The notes below the pieces were generated by a model. The model was given only the letters and a program-made list of their open reading frames with translations, made no database searches and had not been told where the DNA came from. 58,733 bases of DNA from the IMG/VR virus record IMGVR_UViG_3300046792_000073, positions 1-58,733 of that record. One strand, written 5' to 3'. Below are positions 24,395 to 31,770 of the stretch, piece after piece (position 1 is the stretch's first letter; each line of letters opens with the position of its first letter). The DNA is from a virus. A program made the translations under genes and the position numbers.

Positions 24395-25644
24395 TGCAGA
24401 TCACCGGCGTCCCGACGGCGGCCGGGGTCTACACGTTCACTGTGCAGGCCACCGACTCGGCGTCGCACACGGCGACCGCGACGCTGACCATCACGGTCAC
24501 GACCGTGCCGGCGCCGCCGCCGCCGGCCCGGTGGCAGTTCATCCTCGCGGCCCCGCAACCGGACGGGTCGGACCTGACCGAGCTTGTGTCGTTCGCGACG
24601 CCGCCGCAGTTGACGATGCGCGTGTCCCCAGACCAGACCTCCGATTTCACCTGCGACCTGATCGGGACAGCCCCCGACGCCGCGCAGGTCGCCGAACTGA
24701 CCACCGATGTGCAGGTGATCTACGGGGGGAAGCTTCTGTATATCGGCCGGGTCGGCGCCTGCCAGGACACTGTTGACTCGGGCGGCCACGTCCTGTCGGC
24801 GGCGGCCACCGACTACCGGGGGGTGCTGGGCCGGCGGGCCATCGCCTCGGACGTGCCCGGCGGGACGCTGTCCCCGTCGGGGGTTGACCAGGCGCTGATC
24901 GTGTGGAACCTGATCGCCTACACCCAGGGCCGGGCCGGGGGGCAACTGGGCATCGCCAAAGGCGTCGGCCAGTCCACCGGCAAGACCCGGACCATGACCT
25001 TTACCCTGGGCGATTACATCGCCGACGACATCACCACCGTCGCCCAGTTGGACGGCGGATTCGACTGGCAGGTCACCCCGTATGGGCGGGCCGACCTGCG
25101 CCTCGACATCTTCACCCCGGTCCAGGGCACCGACAACGGGGTCGTGTTCACCCCCGGCGATGGGCGGGTCGTGTCGATCGTGCGGACCACCGACCCCTCG
25201 ACGTTCGGCAACGCGATCTTTGAAACGGGGCAGGCGCCGCCGTCGGGGTCCAAGCCGTCGGTCGCGAGCGTCGAGCAGATCAACCCGGGCGAGCAGCGGT
25301 TCGACAAGGTCATCGGGTCGAACATCACCCTGACCGCGGCGCTCGCCGACGACGCGACCGCCCAATTGGCCCGCGCGCAGGTCCTCGTGCCCGCGTATGT
25401 GATCACCCTCAAGCCGGGTTCGTGGGGCGGCCCGTCGGATGTGTGGATGGGCGACCTCGTCACGGTCGTGATCAACTCCGGGCGCCTGACGGTGAACGAC
25501 CAGCTACGGGTGATGGAACTGGCGTTCACCATCGACGCCAACGGGCAGGAAACCCTCGCCCTGACTGTGGGGATCAAGCTGCTCGACTACAACAAGCAGT
25601 TGCCCAAGATCCTGCGCCGGCTCCGCTACCTTGAGACCCGGTGA
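24394..25644 (+). CDS. Gp37-like tail protein with N-terminal half Ig domain
   Basis: The 416-residue protein resembles the Siphovirus ReqiPepy6 Gp37-like family, hub proteins akin to the N-terminal part of tail-associated lysins: LTMRVSPDQTSDFTCDL, then VLSAAATDYRGVLGRRAI, LGDYIADDITTVAQLDGGFDW and a final ILRRLRYLETR. Residues 1-33 (ITGVPTAAGVYTFTVQATDS) are the second half of a He_PIG Ig domain, followed by a Pro linker. The start overlaps the previous stop. It ends the main tail operon. Confidence 0.75.
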   Translation: MQITGVPTAAGVYTFTVQATDSASHTATATLTITVTTVPAPPPPARWQFILAAPQPDGSDLTELVSFATPPQLTMRVSPDQTSDFTCDLIGTAPDAAQVAELTTDVQVIYGGKLLYIGRVGACQDTVDSGGHVLSAAATDYRGVLGRRAIASDVPGGTLSPSGVDQALIVWNLIAYTQGRAGGQLGIAKGVGQSTGKTRTMTFTLGDYIADDITTVAQLDGGFDWQVTPYGRADLRLDIFTPVQGTDNGVVFTPGDGRVVSIVRTTDPSTFGNAIFETGQAPPSGSKPSVASVEQINPGEQRFDKVIGSNITLTAALADDATAQLARAQVLVPAYVITLKPGSWGGPSDVWMGDLVTVVINSGRLTVNDQLRVMELAFTIDANGQETLALTVGIKLLDYNKQLPKILRRLRYLETR

Positions 25645-25769
25645 CCCTCCCCATCACCGGGCACAGCTACCCAAAATGGGGCAAGTCTCTACCGAACATT
25701 TAGAGAGTCAGGATAGTAACCGTCCGGCTACGGGCAATAATGCTCCGGGACGATAGGGAGTTCTCAACG
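25645..25769. other. AT-richer intergenic spacer
   Basis: These 125 bp are less GC-rich than the surroundings. They hold a 6-bp inverted repeat (TCTCTA...TAGAGA, about 25686-25706) and a GATAGT that could be a -10 box, without a good -35. The segment separates tail genes from small genes before lysis and could hold a weak promoter or terminator. Confidence 0.3.
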
Positions 25770-26042
25770 ATGGCAATCGCGCCGATCCCGCTCGGCGACG
25801 CCGAGGCCCTGCTGATCGCCCAGGCCGGCTGGGTGCAGGTGACCCCCGGGACGTTGCAGTTCATCCAGACCGGCACCATGCTCGACGAGACCGGCACGCC
25901 GGTTCCTTTGCCCGAACCGTGGGTGCAGTTCGCCGACACCGGCGACCCGACGGCGATCCCGCCGGTGCCGCCGCAACCGCAGGGGTATGCGTGGCGGGCG
26001 GTCCTCGGGGTCAAGCTCGCCGCCCCCGCCCAGCCGGATTAA
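25770..26042 (+). CDS. Small hypothetical tail-region protein
   Basis: This 90-residue protein reads LLIAQAGWVQVTPGTLQFIQTGTML and then a Pro-rich tail. AGGGAG sits 9-10 nt before the ATG at 25770, which is preferred over the in-frame ATG at 25740. The stop codon overlaps a TAAGCT -10-like box for the next gene. Not recognised; possibly a tail accessory or assembly protein. Confidence 0.6.
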   Translation: MAIAPIPLGDAEALLIAQAGWVQVTPGTLQFIQTGTMLDETGTPVPLPEPWVQFADTGDPTAIPPVPPQPQGYAWRAVLGVKLAAPAQPD

Positions 26043-26045
26043 GCT
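26040..26045 (+). promoter_or_regulatory. Candidate -10 box (TAAGCT) for leaderless GTG at 26052
   Basis: TAAGCT fits TAnnnT and lies 6 nt before the GTG. It includes the TAA stop of the preceding gene. No Shine-Dalgarno sequence is present. Confidence 0.35.
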
Positions 26046-26051
26046 CGCCCC

Positions 26052-26315
26052 GTGGTGCATGTCATCGGCCGGGACCGGCAGGATGTCGCCGTCGAGGAAT
26101 GGCTCGACGGCGAGCCTGACCAGGTGGGCCGGGCTCGTAAGCGGGTCACCGTGACCGTGGATATGACCGGCGTTCCGGCGGCCGGGCCGGTGCATATCGA
26201 CCTGTCCCACCTGCCGCCATCCGCCGCCGGGACCGAGATCGTCCTCGCCTATTCGCAGCGGGGATCCGTGCTCCCGTGCGTGGCAGCCGAACACAGGCCC
26301 GGAAAACAGCCCTGA
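26052..26315 (+). CDS. Small hypothetical protein
   Basis: This 87-residue protein starts with GTG and may be read from a leaderless mRNA. Residues 1-70 form a beta-rich domain (RKRVTVTVDMTGVPAAGPVHIDLSHLP). The C-terminus contains the first copy of the 15-bp repeat CGTGGCAGCCGAACA. No family recognised. Confidence 0.5.
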   Translation: MVHVIGRDRQDVAVEEWLDGEPDQVGRARKRVTVTVDMTGVPAAGPVHIDLSHLPPSAAGTEIVLAYSQRGSVLPCVAAEHRPGKQP

Positions 26316-26333
26316 GCGGCCCCCCGAACAACC

Positions 26334-26342
26334 ACCCGGTAA
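26334..26342 (+). promoter_or_regulatory. ACCCGGTAA motif copy
   Basis: An exact copy lies in the 139-bp gap before the lysis genes, about 105 bp upstream of an inverted copy at 26448-26456. Confidence 0.4.
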
Positions 26343-26442
26343 TAGGCGCCTGACCTGGGGAAACCCCGAACAGGTCGCGGATGGGTCATTAGCCAGGCCC
26401 GGGGGGTAAGGCGCTTAGCGGCCGTCCTGGCGCGATTCAAGC

Positions 26443-26456
26443 TATGTTTACCGGGT
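26443..26456 (+). promoter_or_regulatory. Candidate -10 box (TATGTT) with TTACCGGGT motif
   Basis: TATGTT at 26443-26448 is followed after 6 nt by GTG at 26455. The 9-bp word TTACCGGGT (26448-26456) overlaps both, placing it at the transcription start. This looks like an operator-controlled promoter for lysis genes. Confidence 0.4.
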
Positions 26457-26541
26457 GGCGATGGTGTGGTCACCGGGCGTGGCAGCCGAACAGATGCCCG
26501 AACGGGCCGAGATCCCCAGCCGGCGCCCCCGGGCGCGGTAG
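26455..26541 (+). CDS. Short leader-like ORF before endolysin
   Basis: This possible 28-residue peptide (VAMVWSPGVAAEQM..., then Arg-rich) starts at a GTG 6 nt after TATGTT. Its TAG stop forms the first bases of the TAGCGT -10-like box of the endolysin gene. It could be a leader peptide or only a by-product of the promoter. No protein similarity is recognised. Confidence 0.35.
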   Translation: MAMVWSPGVAAEQMPERAEIPSRRPRAR

Positions 26542-26544
26542 CGT
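26539..26544 (+). promoter_or_regulatory. Candidate -10 box (TAGCGT) for leaderless endolysin
   Basis: TAGCGT fits TAnnnT and lies 7 nt before the ATG at 26552, with no ribosome site between. It fits a leaderless endolysin message. Confidence 0.4.
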
Positions 26545-26551
26545 GGCGCGC

Positions 26552-27508
26552 ATGACCATGCCAGCCGTGATGCTCGACCCAGTCCCCACCGCGCTGCTAT
26601 CCCGCTCGACGACCTCGGCGCTGCCCGCCGGCTCGCAAGCCCACGCCCTCGGGTACGGCCTGCATCATGCCCCGTTCGCGGCCGGCCGGGGCGGTGTCCC
26701 CGGCGTGGACTACGCCTGGTCCAAGCCGTCAATCGGCGCCCTTGAGGACGCGGGCGAGGTGTTCGTCGCCCAGTATTTCTCCCCCGACGAGACCAAGGAC
26801 CTGACGCCGGCGCGGGCCGATGCGCTGCAAGCCGCCCGGATCAAGATCGTCGTGATCTACGAGTACGGGGCGCAGGACGTCCTGCGCGGCCGGGCCGGCG
26901 GCCAGCGGGACGCCGAGAACGCCGAGGCGCAGGCCCGCGCCTGCGGCATCGACGGGTGCGTGTTCTACTGGGCGGTTGACTATGACGCACCGCCGGGCGA
27001 CCAGCCGCTGATCGAGGGTTACTCGGACGGGTGGGCCGACGTCGTCGGCGACGACCGGGGCCGCAACGCTTACGGCGGGTACTGGCCGCTGTCCCGGCTC
27101 AAGGCCGCCGGGAAGGCCCGCCGGCTGTGGGGCACGCCGGCGTGGTCGGGGGACAACTGGGCGACCTCGGGGCTGACCCCCGACATCATGCAAGGCGCGA
27201 TGATCACGATCGGCGGGGTGCAGTGCGACCTCGACGCCGCCCTGTCCGCAGACTTCGGCCAGTGGCCCAGGCCGGCGAACCCGGCGCTGACGTGGCAATG
27301 GTGGACCACCAACGGCGACCAGTCGTTCGCCGCGGTCGCCCGGCACACCGGCATGACCGTCGCCCACATCCTGCGGGCGACATGTGTCAAAAACGGCGGT
27401 CACTGGGATCAGGGGACGTTCGACGGGCTCAACTACGACCTGGGCGACCCGGTCGAGGACCCGCACCGGCCGCTCGCCGCCGGCACCCGCCTGTGGGTGC
27501 TCGCGTGA
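26552..27508 (+). CDS. Endolysin with DUF1906 glycoside-hydrolase-like domain
   Basis: The 318-residue protein has a DUF1906 (Rv2525c-like, GH25-related barrel) domain over residues about 45-230: GVDYAWSKPSIGALEDAG, then AARIKIVVIYEYGAQD, CVFYWAVDYD, and AYGGYWPLSRL. This domain is proposed to cleave peptidoglycan. The last 70 residues (SFAAVARHTGMTVAHIL...GTRLWVLA) resemble a LysM-like wall-binding module. No signal peptide is seen, so it needs a holin. It is followed by a second hydrolase in GTGA overlap. Confidence 0.8.
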   Translation: MTMPAVMLDPVPTALLSRSTTSALPAGSQAHALGYGLHHAPFAAGRGGVPGVDYAWSKPSIGALEDAGEVFVAQYFSPDETKDLTPARADALQAARIKIVVIYEYGAQDVLRGRAGGQRDAENAEAQARACGIDGCVFYWAVDYDAPPGDQPLIEGYSDGWADVVGDDRGRNAYGGYWPLSRLKAAGKARRLWGTPAWSGDNWATSGLTPDIMQGAMITIGGVQCDLDAALSADFGQWPRPANPALTWQWWTTNGDQSFAAVARHTGMTVAHILRATCVKNGGHWDQGTFDGLNYDLGDPVEDPHRPLAAGTRLWVLA

Positions 27509-28068
27509 CCGGGCTGCTGACCGTCCCCGGCGCCGACCACGCCCTGCCCGCGCAGGCGCTCGCCCTGCCGCAGCCGGGCTGCTACGGGGTATCTCACGGT
27601 GCGGGGATGATCGGGGAACTGATCCGGTCGGCGACCCAGTCCTGGGCCGGGCACGCGTTTGTCTACATCGGCAACGGGATGATCATCGAGGCGGCGCCGC
27701 CTGCGACCCGGACCGCCCCCGCCTCGTCGCACCCCGACGCGGTGTGGAACACCGCCGAGCCGCTCACCCCCGGGCAGCGGGCCAAGATCGTCGCCCGCGC
27801 CCACGCCCTGCTCGGCACCCCGTATGACTACCCGGCGTATGTCGGGTTCGCCCTTGAGGCGCTGCACCTGCGCACCGGCACCCAGCTTGACCCGGCGTTC
27901 AAGCAGGACCATTGGCGGGTGTGCTCGGCGGACGTCGCCGACTGTTACGCGTTCGCCGGCATCGACGTCACCAACCTGGCCGTCATCGGCGGGCAGGCGG
28001 TGCCGAACCTGGTGTCGCCGGCGAACCTGTACGACCGGATCGCCCAAGAGCACTGGGGGCACTCGTGA
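27505..28068 (+). CDS. Permuted NlpC/P60 (YiiX-like) peptidase or amidase
   Basis: This 187-residue protein has the permuted papain-like order: His50 in AGHAFVYIGNGMIIEA first, catalytic Cys140 in CSADVADCYAF last. GCYGVSHGAG near residue 26 and LLGTPYDYPAYVGFAL before the Cys are also typical. Such enzymes cleave cell-wall peptides or acyl links. Directly after the endolysin it probably supplies the second lytic activity. GTG start in GTGA overlap. Confidence 0.75.
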   Translation: MTGLLTVPGADHALPAQALALPQPGCYGVSHGAGMIGELIRSATQSWAGHAFVYIGNGMIIEAAPPATRTAPASSHPDAVWNTAEPLTPGQRAKIVARAHALLGTPYDYPAYVGFALEALHLRTGTQLDPAFKQDHWRVCSADVADCYAFAGIDVTNLAVIGGQAVPNLVSPANLYDRIAQEHWGHS

Positions 28069-28427
28069 CCGTGCCCGAGCGGCTGATGATGGCCGTGACC
28101 CTGATCGCCGCCGGGTGGCTGCTGGCCGCGGTGGCCGCCCAGTGGATCCGGGGGCTCGGCGACCCGTGGAAAGAACGCGGCCCGTGGCCGGCGGTGCTGT
28201 ACCGTCAAGGTGATCATGCCGGGCACAAGTGCCAGTCCTGCCGGCCGGGCGGCTTCGCCCCCGGCCGTCAAGGGGACTTTGACACCGAGCCGGGGATGCA
28301 GGCGCTGACCGGGTGGCGGCTGCAAGCCCAGTACGACCGGCGTATCGACGAGCAGCGACGGAGGCGGGCACGATGGGCAGCATTGAGAACGATGTCAGTT
28401 GGGTCGCGGCGCACCGTAAGGGGATAG
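28065..28427 (+). CDS. Single-pass membrane protein in lysis cassette
   Basis: This 120-residue protein starts with GTG overlapping the previous stop. Residues about 7-27 (MMAVTLIAAGWLLAAVAAQW) form one membrane span. The rest is soluble, with CQSC and an Arg-rich end. It overlaps the holin-like gene by 55 nt. It could be a holin partner or antiholin; not recognised. Confidence 0.6.
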   Translation: MTVPERLMMAVTLIAAGWLLAAVAAQWIRGLGDPWKERGPWPAVLYRQGDHAGHKCQSCRPGGFAPGRQGDFDTEPGMQALTGWRLQAQYDRRIDEQRRRRARWAALRTMSVGSRRTVRG

Positions 28428-28621
28428 CCGGGTTCGTCGCCGGCGCCGGCGGGGTGCTGGCGTTCCTCGCCGCCAACCAGCAGCTAGGCGCGGTCGCCCA
28501 GTACGCCGGCCTTGCCCTGGCGGTCCTCGGCGCGGCCGGCGTCTACCGGGTGCCGAACGCGACGGGTAACGAACCGGCGACACGCGCCCCCGCGCCGGGC
28601 AGGCACCCCGCCGGATCGTAG
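28373..28621 (+). CDS. Probable holin
   Basis: The 82-residue protein has two hydrophobic segments (about 17-34 and 40-57) separated by a short Asn/Gln turn, then a VYRVPNA exit and a polar tail, the layout of class II holins in actinophages. GGAGG precedes the ATG. Position beside two lytic enzymes supports pore formation for lysis. Confidence 0.7.
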   Translation: MGSIENDVSWVAAHRKGIAGFVAGAGGVLAFLAANQQLGAVAQYAGLALAVLGAAGVYRVPNATGNEPATRAPAPGRHPAGS

Positions 28622-28655
28622 ATCATAGGGGCATGATCTCCCCGGTGCCCGATCT

Positions 28656-29171
28656 GTGATCCTCGCCGCCGCCGTTGTCGCCGCGCCGCTGTCGGTGTCC
28701 ACGGTCCTGACCGTCGGCACGACCGTCCTGGTGGCGTTCCTCGCCGCCGGGTCCGCGCTCGGCGGCGTGGCCGCGTTCCGCACCGGCCGGACCAACGCCA
28801 TCGCCGCCTCGGCGGTCGCCCGCGCCGGCGAGGCCGAGGCGACCGCCGAAACATGGAAGGGCCGCCTTGACTCGGTGCAGGCCGAGTTCGACGCGTTCCG
28901 CACCCAGGCCGCCAAGGATCAGCAGCGCGACCGGGAACAGATCGCCATCGCCGAGCACGAGATCGGCACCCTGCGGGACAAGGTCGCGACCCTTGAGGGG
29001 CTCGTGACCGCCCGCCGGGAGATCGGTGAACTGCTCCACGTCGTCGCGGGGCTCTCACAGACAGCGGGGGAACTGCTCGCCACCGTCAAGAGCGACCACC
29101 AGCTACAGCAGCAGCAGCACCGGGAAATCCTCGCCGCCCTCGGGAGTCCACGCGATGACCACCACACCTAA
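28656..29171 (+). CDS. Membrane-anchored coiled-coil protein
   Basis: This 171-residue protein has an N-terminal membrane segment (about 1-40, PLSVSTVLTVGTTVLVAFLAAG) and then a long coiled coil (about 60-160) rich in Glu, Gln and Arg. It may act in lysis or superinfection exclusion; the layout also fits a spanin-like role, though Actinobacteria mostly lack outer membranes. GTG start; no clear ribosome site. The last 17 nt overlap the next gene. Confidence 0.6.
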   Translation: MILAAAVVAAPLSVSTVLTVGTTVLVAFLAAGSALGGVAAFRTGRTNAIAASAVARAGEAEATAETWKGRLDSVQAEFDAFRTQAAKDQQRDREQIAIAEHEIGTLRDKVATLEGLVTARREIGELLHVVAGLSQTAGELLATVKSDHQLQQQQHREILAALGSPRDDHHT

Positions 29172-29553
29172 CGGGACCGACTCGGCGAAACTGGCCGCCG
29201 ACCTGACCGAGATGGTGACCCGGTCCCGCCGGGTCCTGGCGGTGATCATCTTCACGCAGGGGGCGGTCCTGCTCGGCGCGGTGGTCGCGATCGTTCTGCT
29301 GTCGTTCGCCCTGGTCAAGGCCGAGCACCGGATCGCCCTCGACGAGCAGACCACCGCGACGGCGTTCTGCGACACGCAGTACACGATCGGGACGGCGCCG
29401 CTGCCGGCGGCGTCGGCGTCGAAGCTGGGCACCGAGTTCGTCGAGGCGTCCCGTAAGGCGTTCATCGTCCTGGGCTGCCCGGGGCGGCTGGGGCCGCCGT
29501 CGAAGGACCTGATCGAGTTGGGCCACAAGTACGACATCCCGATCAGGTACTGA
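29155..29553 (+). CDS. Membrane protein with extracellular domain
   Basis: The 132-residue protein has a central span (about 27-51, VLAVIIFTQGAVLLGAVVAIVLLSF) and a C-terminal domain with two cysteines (AFCDTQY and LGCPG) that may pair outside the cell. GGGAG lies upstream of the ATG. It is the last gene of the rightward virion and lysis operon. Function unknown. Confidence 0.65.
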   Translation: MTTTPNGTDSAKLAADLTEMVTRSRRVLAVIIFTQGAVLLGAVVAIVLLSFALVKAEHRIALDEQTTATAFCDTQYTIGTAPLPAASASKLGTEFVEASRKAFIVLGCPGRLGPPSKDLIELGHKYDIPIRY

Positions 29554-29573
29554 TAAGCGTGTGGTTATCCGCG

Positions 29574-29741
29574 TTACCGGTGGCTGATCAGGGTGCCGAT
29601 CGCGTACCCGGCCAGGCACACCACGGCGGCGGGGAGGACCCAGGGAGGGGCGCCGAATCCGGCGCCGGCCTTGGCGAGCAGGTCGAGCAGGCCGAGCAGC
29701 AGGCCGCCGATCGCGCCGCCCCAGACGAGTATCAGGATCAT
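29574..29741 (-). CDS. Small two-span hydrophobic protein
   Basis: This 55-residue leftward protein is almost entirely hydrophobic: MILILVWGGAIGGLLLGLLDLL, a short Gly/Pro turn, then a second span and a basic end. Its shape is holin-like, but it is at the far end of the leftward operon and converges with the lysis genes. Not recognised. Confidence 0.55.
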   Translation of the reverse strand: MILILVWGGAIGGLLLGLLDLLAKAGAGFGAPPWVLPAAVVCLAGYAIGTLISHR

Positions 29742-29944
29742 GCCCGGGGCCCTACCCGGCGGATGTGCCCTGAATCGCGCCAGGACGAACGCAGGGCGCC
29801 CGGGGTGGTGGACCCATCCAGTCACCCGGGCCGGGCCGTGATCGGCTGGGAGCGCCAACGGTGTGTTGACGGGCGGGCAGGTGTGGCGGGTGGGTACGGT
29901 CACAGGGCGGGTCCTGGCGCGCATGGGCGCCAGGACCCGTCTGG
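29742..29944. other. Gap between two leftward genes
   Basis: These 203 bp hold no gene I can support. The main feature is the strong inverted repeat at 29909-29938 just after the stop of the leftward secreted-protein gene. Confidence 0.4.
29909..29938 (-). terminator. 12-bp perfect hairpin after leftward operon
   Basis: Arms 29909-29920 and 29927-29938 pair perfectly with a 6-nt loop and lie 7 bp past the stop of the gene at 29945-30271. There is no T tract on either side, so termination would be hairpin-only or factor-assisted, common in Actinobacteria. Confidence 0.55.
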
Positions 29945-30271
29945 CTAGCTGGGCGGGGTGTCGTTGCCGATCAGCACGCACGGCTGTGAGCGGGGGCAGT
30001 TCGACGGGGTCAGGGCCGTGACCCCGTCCATGACCACGGTCCGCCGTGCCGGGGACTGGCCGAGCCAGTCGGCGAACGGTGACTCGCGGGTGGGGCCGGA
30101 CCCGCACGCCCGCAACCAGATCGAGGCGCCGTCGGGGCGGACCAGGCGCATCGTGTTGCACTCGGGGGCGGTGCGCCTGGCCGGGGTGGCGGCGGCGGGG
30201 ATGACCGCGGCGAGGCCGAGCGCGGCGGCCAGGCCGGCGGTCGCGGCGAGAACAGTGACGGTCCGGTGCAT
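29945..30271 (-). CDS. Small secreted protein
   Basis: The 108-residue protein starts with a clear signal peptide (basic MHRT, hydrophobic core to about residue 25, cleavage near AAATPA). The mature part has three cysteines (ECNTM, RACGSG, NCPRSQPC). AAGGGAGG precedes the ATG. A secreted product from the accessory operon could act at the cell surface. Family not recognised. Confidence 0.7.
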   Translation of the reverse strand: MHRTVTVLAATAGLAAALGLAAVIPAAATPARRTAPECNTMRLVRPDGASIWLRACGSGPTRESPFADWLGQSPARRTVVMDGVTALTPSNCPRSQPCVLIGNDTPPS

Positions 30272-30293
30272 GGTTCCTCCCTTGGCTGGGCGG

Positions 30294-30479
30294 TCACCGC
30301 TCGTCGGCGATCGCAAGGGTGAGCGTAACCGGGTTGGCGGCCAGGCCGACGGCGACGACCTCGGCGATCTGGTCGGGGCCGCCGTCGAGGGCGATGATGA
30401 TCTCGTCGCCGGGGTCGGGCAGGCCGGTGATGGGCAGGCCGTCGAGGCCCTCGCCGATGGTGATCGTGATCAGCCGCAT
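30294..30479 (-). CDS. Small acidic hypothetical protein
   Basis: This 61-residue protein (MRLITITIGEGLDGLPITGLP...) looks like a compact beta domain. It overlaps the end of the upstream gene by 10 nt, so translation is likely coupled. Unknown function. Confidence 0.6.
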   Translation of the reverse strand: MRLITITIGEGLDGLPITGLPDPGDEIIIALDGGPDQIAEVVAVGLAANPVTLTLAIADER

Positions 30480-30832
30480 GAGGCCTGCCAGCGCTGGTAG
30501 CGGATCAGGACGGCGGCGTCGCCGTGAACGGGCAGGCCGCCGTCGAGGTAGACGTCGAGACTGCCGTCGCTGATCGCGGCGCCCAGTTCGCGCAGATCCG
30601 CGTAACACGGCCAGCAGGCGTCCAGCCACGCCGCCGCGCCGACGAGATCCGACGGGCCGTAGATCAGTGCGGCCGACGCCGGCCGGCCGCACAGCGAGCA
30701 GGGCAGGCCGAGGGCGGCGCGGGCGTGCATCGCCCGGCACCGCCACGGCTCCCCGTCCACGGCCGGGGGGATCGCGGGCAGCCGGCCGATCAGGGCGAAC
30801 AGGGCGTGCAGTGTCGCCCGGGGATCGGTCAC
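30470..30832 (-). CDS. Cys-motif hypothetical protein
   Basis: This 120-residue protein starts with GTG in a GTGA overlap. CSLCGRP (about 49) and CWPCYADL (about 80) form a probable zinc site. A final VYLDGGLPVHGDAAVLIRYQRW segment looks like a small beta domain. Not recognised. Confidence 0.6.
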   Translation of the reverse strand: MTDPRATLHALFALIGRLPAIPPAVDGEPWRCRAMHARAALGLPCSLCGRPASAALIYGPSDLVGAAAWLDACWPCYADLRELGAAISDGSLDVYLDGGLPVHGDAAVLIRYQRWQASCG

Positions 30833-31392
30833 GCCAGGCCCAGGTGCAGGACGCACTCGACGAGGCCGGCGGCGATCAGCACACACCAGGCGATCTCGCC
30901 CCAGCCGCCGACCTTGCACCGCAACCAACCGGGCAGGCCGTGGACCAGTCCCGGCAACGGCCACAGCAGGGCGATCGGCTGCCGGTTGGTGAGGTCGAGC
31001 GCCAGGTGGGACCACCAGCCGATCAGCACCCCCGCCGGCCACGCCAGCGGCCACGCGGGCCAGAACGCCGCCGGGACTGCCCAGGCCCCGGCGGCGATCA
31101 GGCCCCCCACGAGGGAATGGAACGGGCCGCGCCGGTGGGAACCGAACCGGGTCACGACCCAGGAGGCGACCCGTTTCGCCGGGTGCCGGCGGACGGTGAA
31201 CTGGCGGGCCAGCGGCCCCTTGCCGAGCTTGCGGCGCCGCGACCAGGTCCCGAGATTGTCAAGGTCGGGCCAGGGGGCGGACAGGAACGCCATCCCCGCC
31301 ATGCCGAGCACGCTGGCCGCACCGGGGCGGACGGCGAGGGACACGCCGAGCGCGGCGAGGACCGCCCCCGCGCAGTGGGTTGCCGCCCTCAC
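30829..31392 (-). CDS. YdjM-family membrane-bound metal-dependent hydrolase
   Basis: The 187-residue membrane protein carries the YdjM (PF04307) signature: WPDLDN (Asp43, Asp45), HRRGPFHS (His86, His92) and SHLALDLTN (His129, Asp133), with hydrophobic segments between. These residues would bind metal at the membrane face. The family is linked to LexA/SOS in bacteria. GTG start overlaps the previous stop. Its role in a phage could be membrane or lipid modification; this is inferred. Confidence 0.75.
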   Translation of the reverse strand: MRAATHCAGAVLAALGVSLAVRPGAASVLGMAGMAFLSAPWPDLDNLGTWSRRRKLGKGPLARQFTVRRHPAKRVASWVVTRFGSHRRGPFHSLVGGLIAAGAWAVPAAFWPAWPLAWPAGVLIGWWSHLALDLTNRQPIALLWPLPGLVHGLPGWLRCKVGGWGEIAWCVLIAAGLVECVLHLGLA

Positions 31393-31769
31393 TGCTGGCA
31401 CCCCGCGACCCACCGGGCGCCCATCCTGGTCCACCGGCACTGGGGCTTGGCCGCAAGCTCGGCGGCGGTCCGGGTTGTCCCGTCAGTCATCATCCCCGGG
31501 TAGGCGACCGCGCCCGCGCTGGTCAATGTCACCAGGCCCTGGCAGTGCTGGCAGACGGCGCCGGTGAGCAGTTTGCGGGCGAGGGCGTCGGCCGCCTCGA
31601 CCGGGCCGGGCTGGTCGTCAGCGCTGATCCGGGCGCCCCGATACTGGGCGTAGGCGTACCAGCCGTGCGGGGGATCGTCGCTGAGATAGCCGATCTGAAA
31701 CGCTGTTGCCCCGGTGCGGCTGACCAGGCCGGCGCAGGCCTTGACGGCGTCCTCGTCGAGCGCTGGCAT
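31389..31769 (-). CDS. Conserved actinophage protein with CxxC
   Basis: The 126-residue protein has a pattern I know from actinophages and actinobacteria: AVKACAGLVSRTGATAFQIGYLSDDPPHGWYAYAQYRGARI, EAADALARKLLTGAVCQHCQGLV, and a closing CRWTRMGARWVAGC. Function is unknown. The CQHC and late Cys may bind zinc. The ATG lies one base after the previous stop. Confidence 0.7.
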   Translation of the reverse strand: MPALDEDAVKACAGLVSRTGATAFQIGYLSDDPPHGWYAYAQYRGARISADDQPGPVEAADALARKLLTGAVCQHCQGLVTLTSAGAVAYPGMMTDGTTRTAAELAAKPQCRWTRMGARWVAGCQQ

Positions 31770-31770
31770 G

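Larger units (their letters stand above)
26279..26492 (+). repeat. Pair of 15-bp direct repeats before the endolysin
   Basis: CGTGGCAGCCGAACA occurs at 26279-26293 and 26478-26492, followed by similar GCCCG bases. Both copies are read as VAAE in small genes. This may be a remnant of a local duplication. Confidence 0.5.
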
